A DNA stretch of 5,399 bases from Campylobacter sp. (GTDB taxonomy: Bacteria > Campylobacterota > Campylobacteria > Campylobacterales > Campylobacteraceae): NCBI GenBank assembly GCA_021203945.1, contig JAJQAF010000066.1, positions 1-5,399 on the forward strand, written 5' to 3'. A program made the position numbers and the translations under genes. Numbering within the stretch: position 1 is the stretch's first letter; each line of letters starts with the position of its first letter. The notes under the pieces are model-generated. The model made no database searches and was not told where the DNA came from. It saw only the letters and a list, made by a program, of their open reading frames with translations. Shown here one piece after another: positions 5,151 to 5,399 of the stretch.

Positions 5151-5399
5151 TATTTGCCTCCTGTGTTTTCTAACATTGTTTTAAGATCGCCGACTTGTAA
5201 TTTTCGCCACTGCGGCGGAAGCTTTTGTAAGAACTCAAAATCGTGGCAGTTTTGGCACGAAGCTACGGATTTATTATGCATTTTATGACATTCGGAACAT
5301 GTTAAATCGCCAAGATGCGAATGATGCGGAGTGATTTCGTGTCCGTAATCGGTTATGGCGATGAGCTTATTTAAATCATCGTGGCATTTTGTGCACATT
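5150..5399 (-). CDS. Periplasmic multiheme (probably tetraheme) cytochrome c, C-terminal part
   Basis: The C-terminal 82 or so residues of a small cytochrome that should feed electrons to the flavoprotein. Three CXXCH heme sites are visible: CTKCH, CSECH and CQNCH. Extra histidines in DYGHEITPHHSHLGDL are likely distal heme ligands, and the block HHSHLGDLxCxxCHKxH is characteristic of the tetraheme cytochromes paired or fused with fumarate-reductase-type flavoproteins. By that comparison, hemes 2-4 are present here and the first heme plus signal peptide lie beyond base 5399. The ATG at 5396-5398 sits directly before the first visible heme cysteine and cannot be the true start. The TAA stop (5150-5152) shares one base with the flavoprotein ATG, so the two are translationally coupled and probably made in fixed ratio. 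In Wolinella and some delta-proteobacteria, the flavin and heme parts are likewise separate proteins. Confidence 0.88.
   Translation of the reverse strand, partial: MCTKCHDDLNKLIAITDYGHEITPHHSHLGDLTCSECHKMHNKSVASCQNCHDFEFLQKLPPQWRKLQVGDLKTMLENTGGK
5157..5162 (-). promoter_or_regulatory. Strong ribosome-binding site for the flavoprotein
   Basis: On the minus strand AGGAGG ends six bases before the flavoprotein ATG. It lies within the last codons of the cytochrome gene, and the stop and start codons overlap as TAATG. It is the strongest such site in the window and supports both the start at 5150 and translational coupling. Confidence 0.8.

Noticed and set aside
5396..5398. ATG as start of the cytochrome gene
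   Set aside because: It is immediately before the first cysteine of a CXXCH heme site and leaves no signal peptide, which a c-type cytochrome needs. The gene continues past the window edge.
1..5399. CRISPR array, tRNA, rRNA, insertion sequence or phage attachment site
   Set aside because: No regularly spaced repeats, no cloverleaf or rRNA-like sequence, and no transposase or terminal repeats were seen on either strand.

Overview
The window looks like chromosomal DNA from a Campylobacter or close epsilonproteobacterial relative. This rests on A/T-rich codon use with many AAA/TTT/TTA codons, a Campylobacter-style extended -10 promoter after a T tract, a DsbI-type disulfide oxidoreductase of the form found next to dsbA2/astA in that genus, and a periplasmic flavoprotein paired with a separate small multiheme cytochrome. 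Genus is inferred from recalled protein families, not from a search; species cannot be fixed.

Layout. (1) 1-199, plus strand: the 3' end of a DsbA-family thiol oxidoreductase gene carrying two in-frame stop codons, so apparently a decayed gene. (2) 209-835, plus strand: an intact DsbI/DsbB-type membrane protein with both redox cysteine pairs. (3) 834-861: a perfect palindrome plus T tract that terminates the dsb unit and runs straight into a promoter. (4) 887-2542 and 2545-3225, plus strand: a two-gene operon for a membrane sensor histidine kinase with a large Cache-like periplasmic domain and an OmpR-type response regulator. (5) 3226-3467: a 242-base convergent gap holding hairpins but no convincing gene. 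(6) 3468-5150 and 5150-5399, minus strand: a Tat-exported FAD reductase of the flavocytochrome c superfamily, translationally coupled to an upstream multiheme c-type cytochrome cut by the window edge.

How the parts may work together. The cytochrome would carry electrons from the membrane quinol pool to the flavoprotein, which would reduce an organic acceptor in the periplasm. The flavoprotein keeps the FAD-binding framework but lacks the catalytic arginines and histidine that define fumarate reduction, so its acceptor is unknown and the usual label 'fumarate reductase flavoprotein subunit' is probably wrong. The adjacent two-component system could sense that acceptor or a related metabolite, but only proximity supports this. 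The kinase has unusual residues in its ATP-binding motifs and two periplasmic cysteines placed as a possible disulfide.

The most interesting parts are the flavoprotein with its re-modelled active site, the decayed DsbA partner beside an intact DsbI, and the palindrome packed between the dsb stop codon and the kinase promoter.
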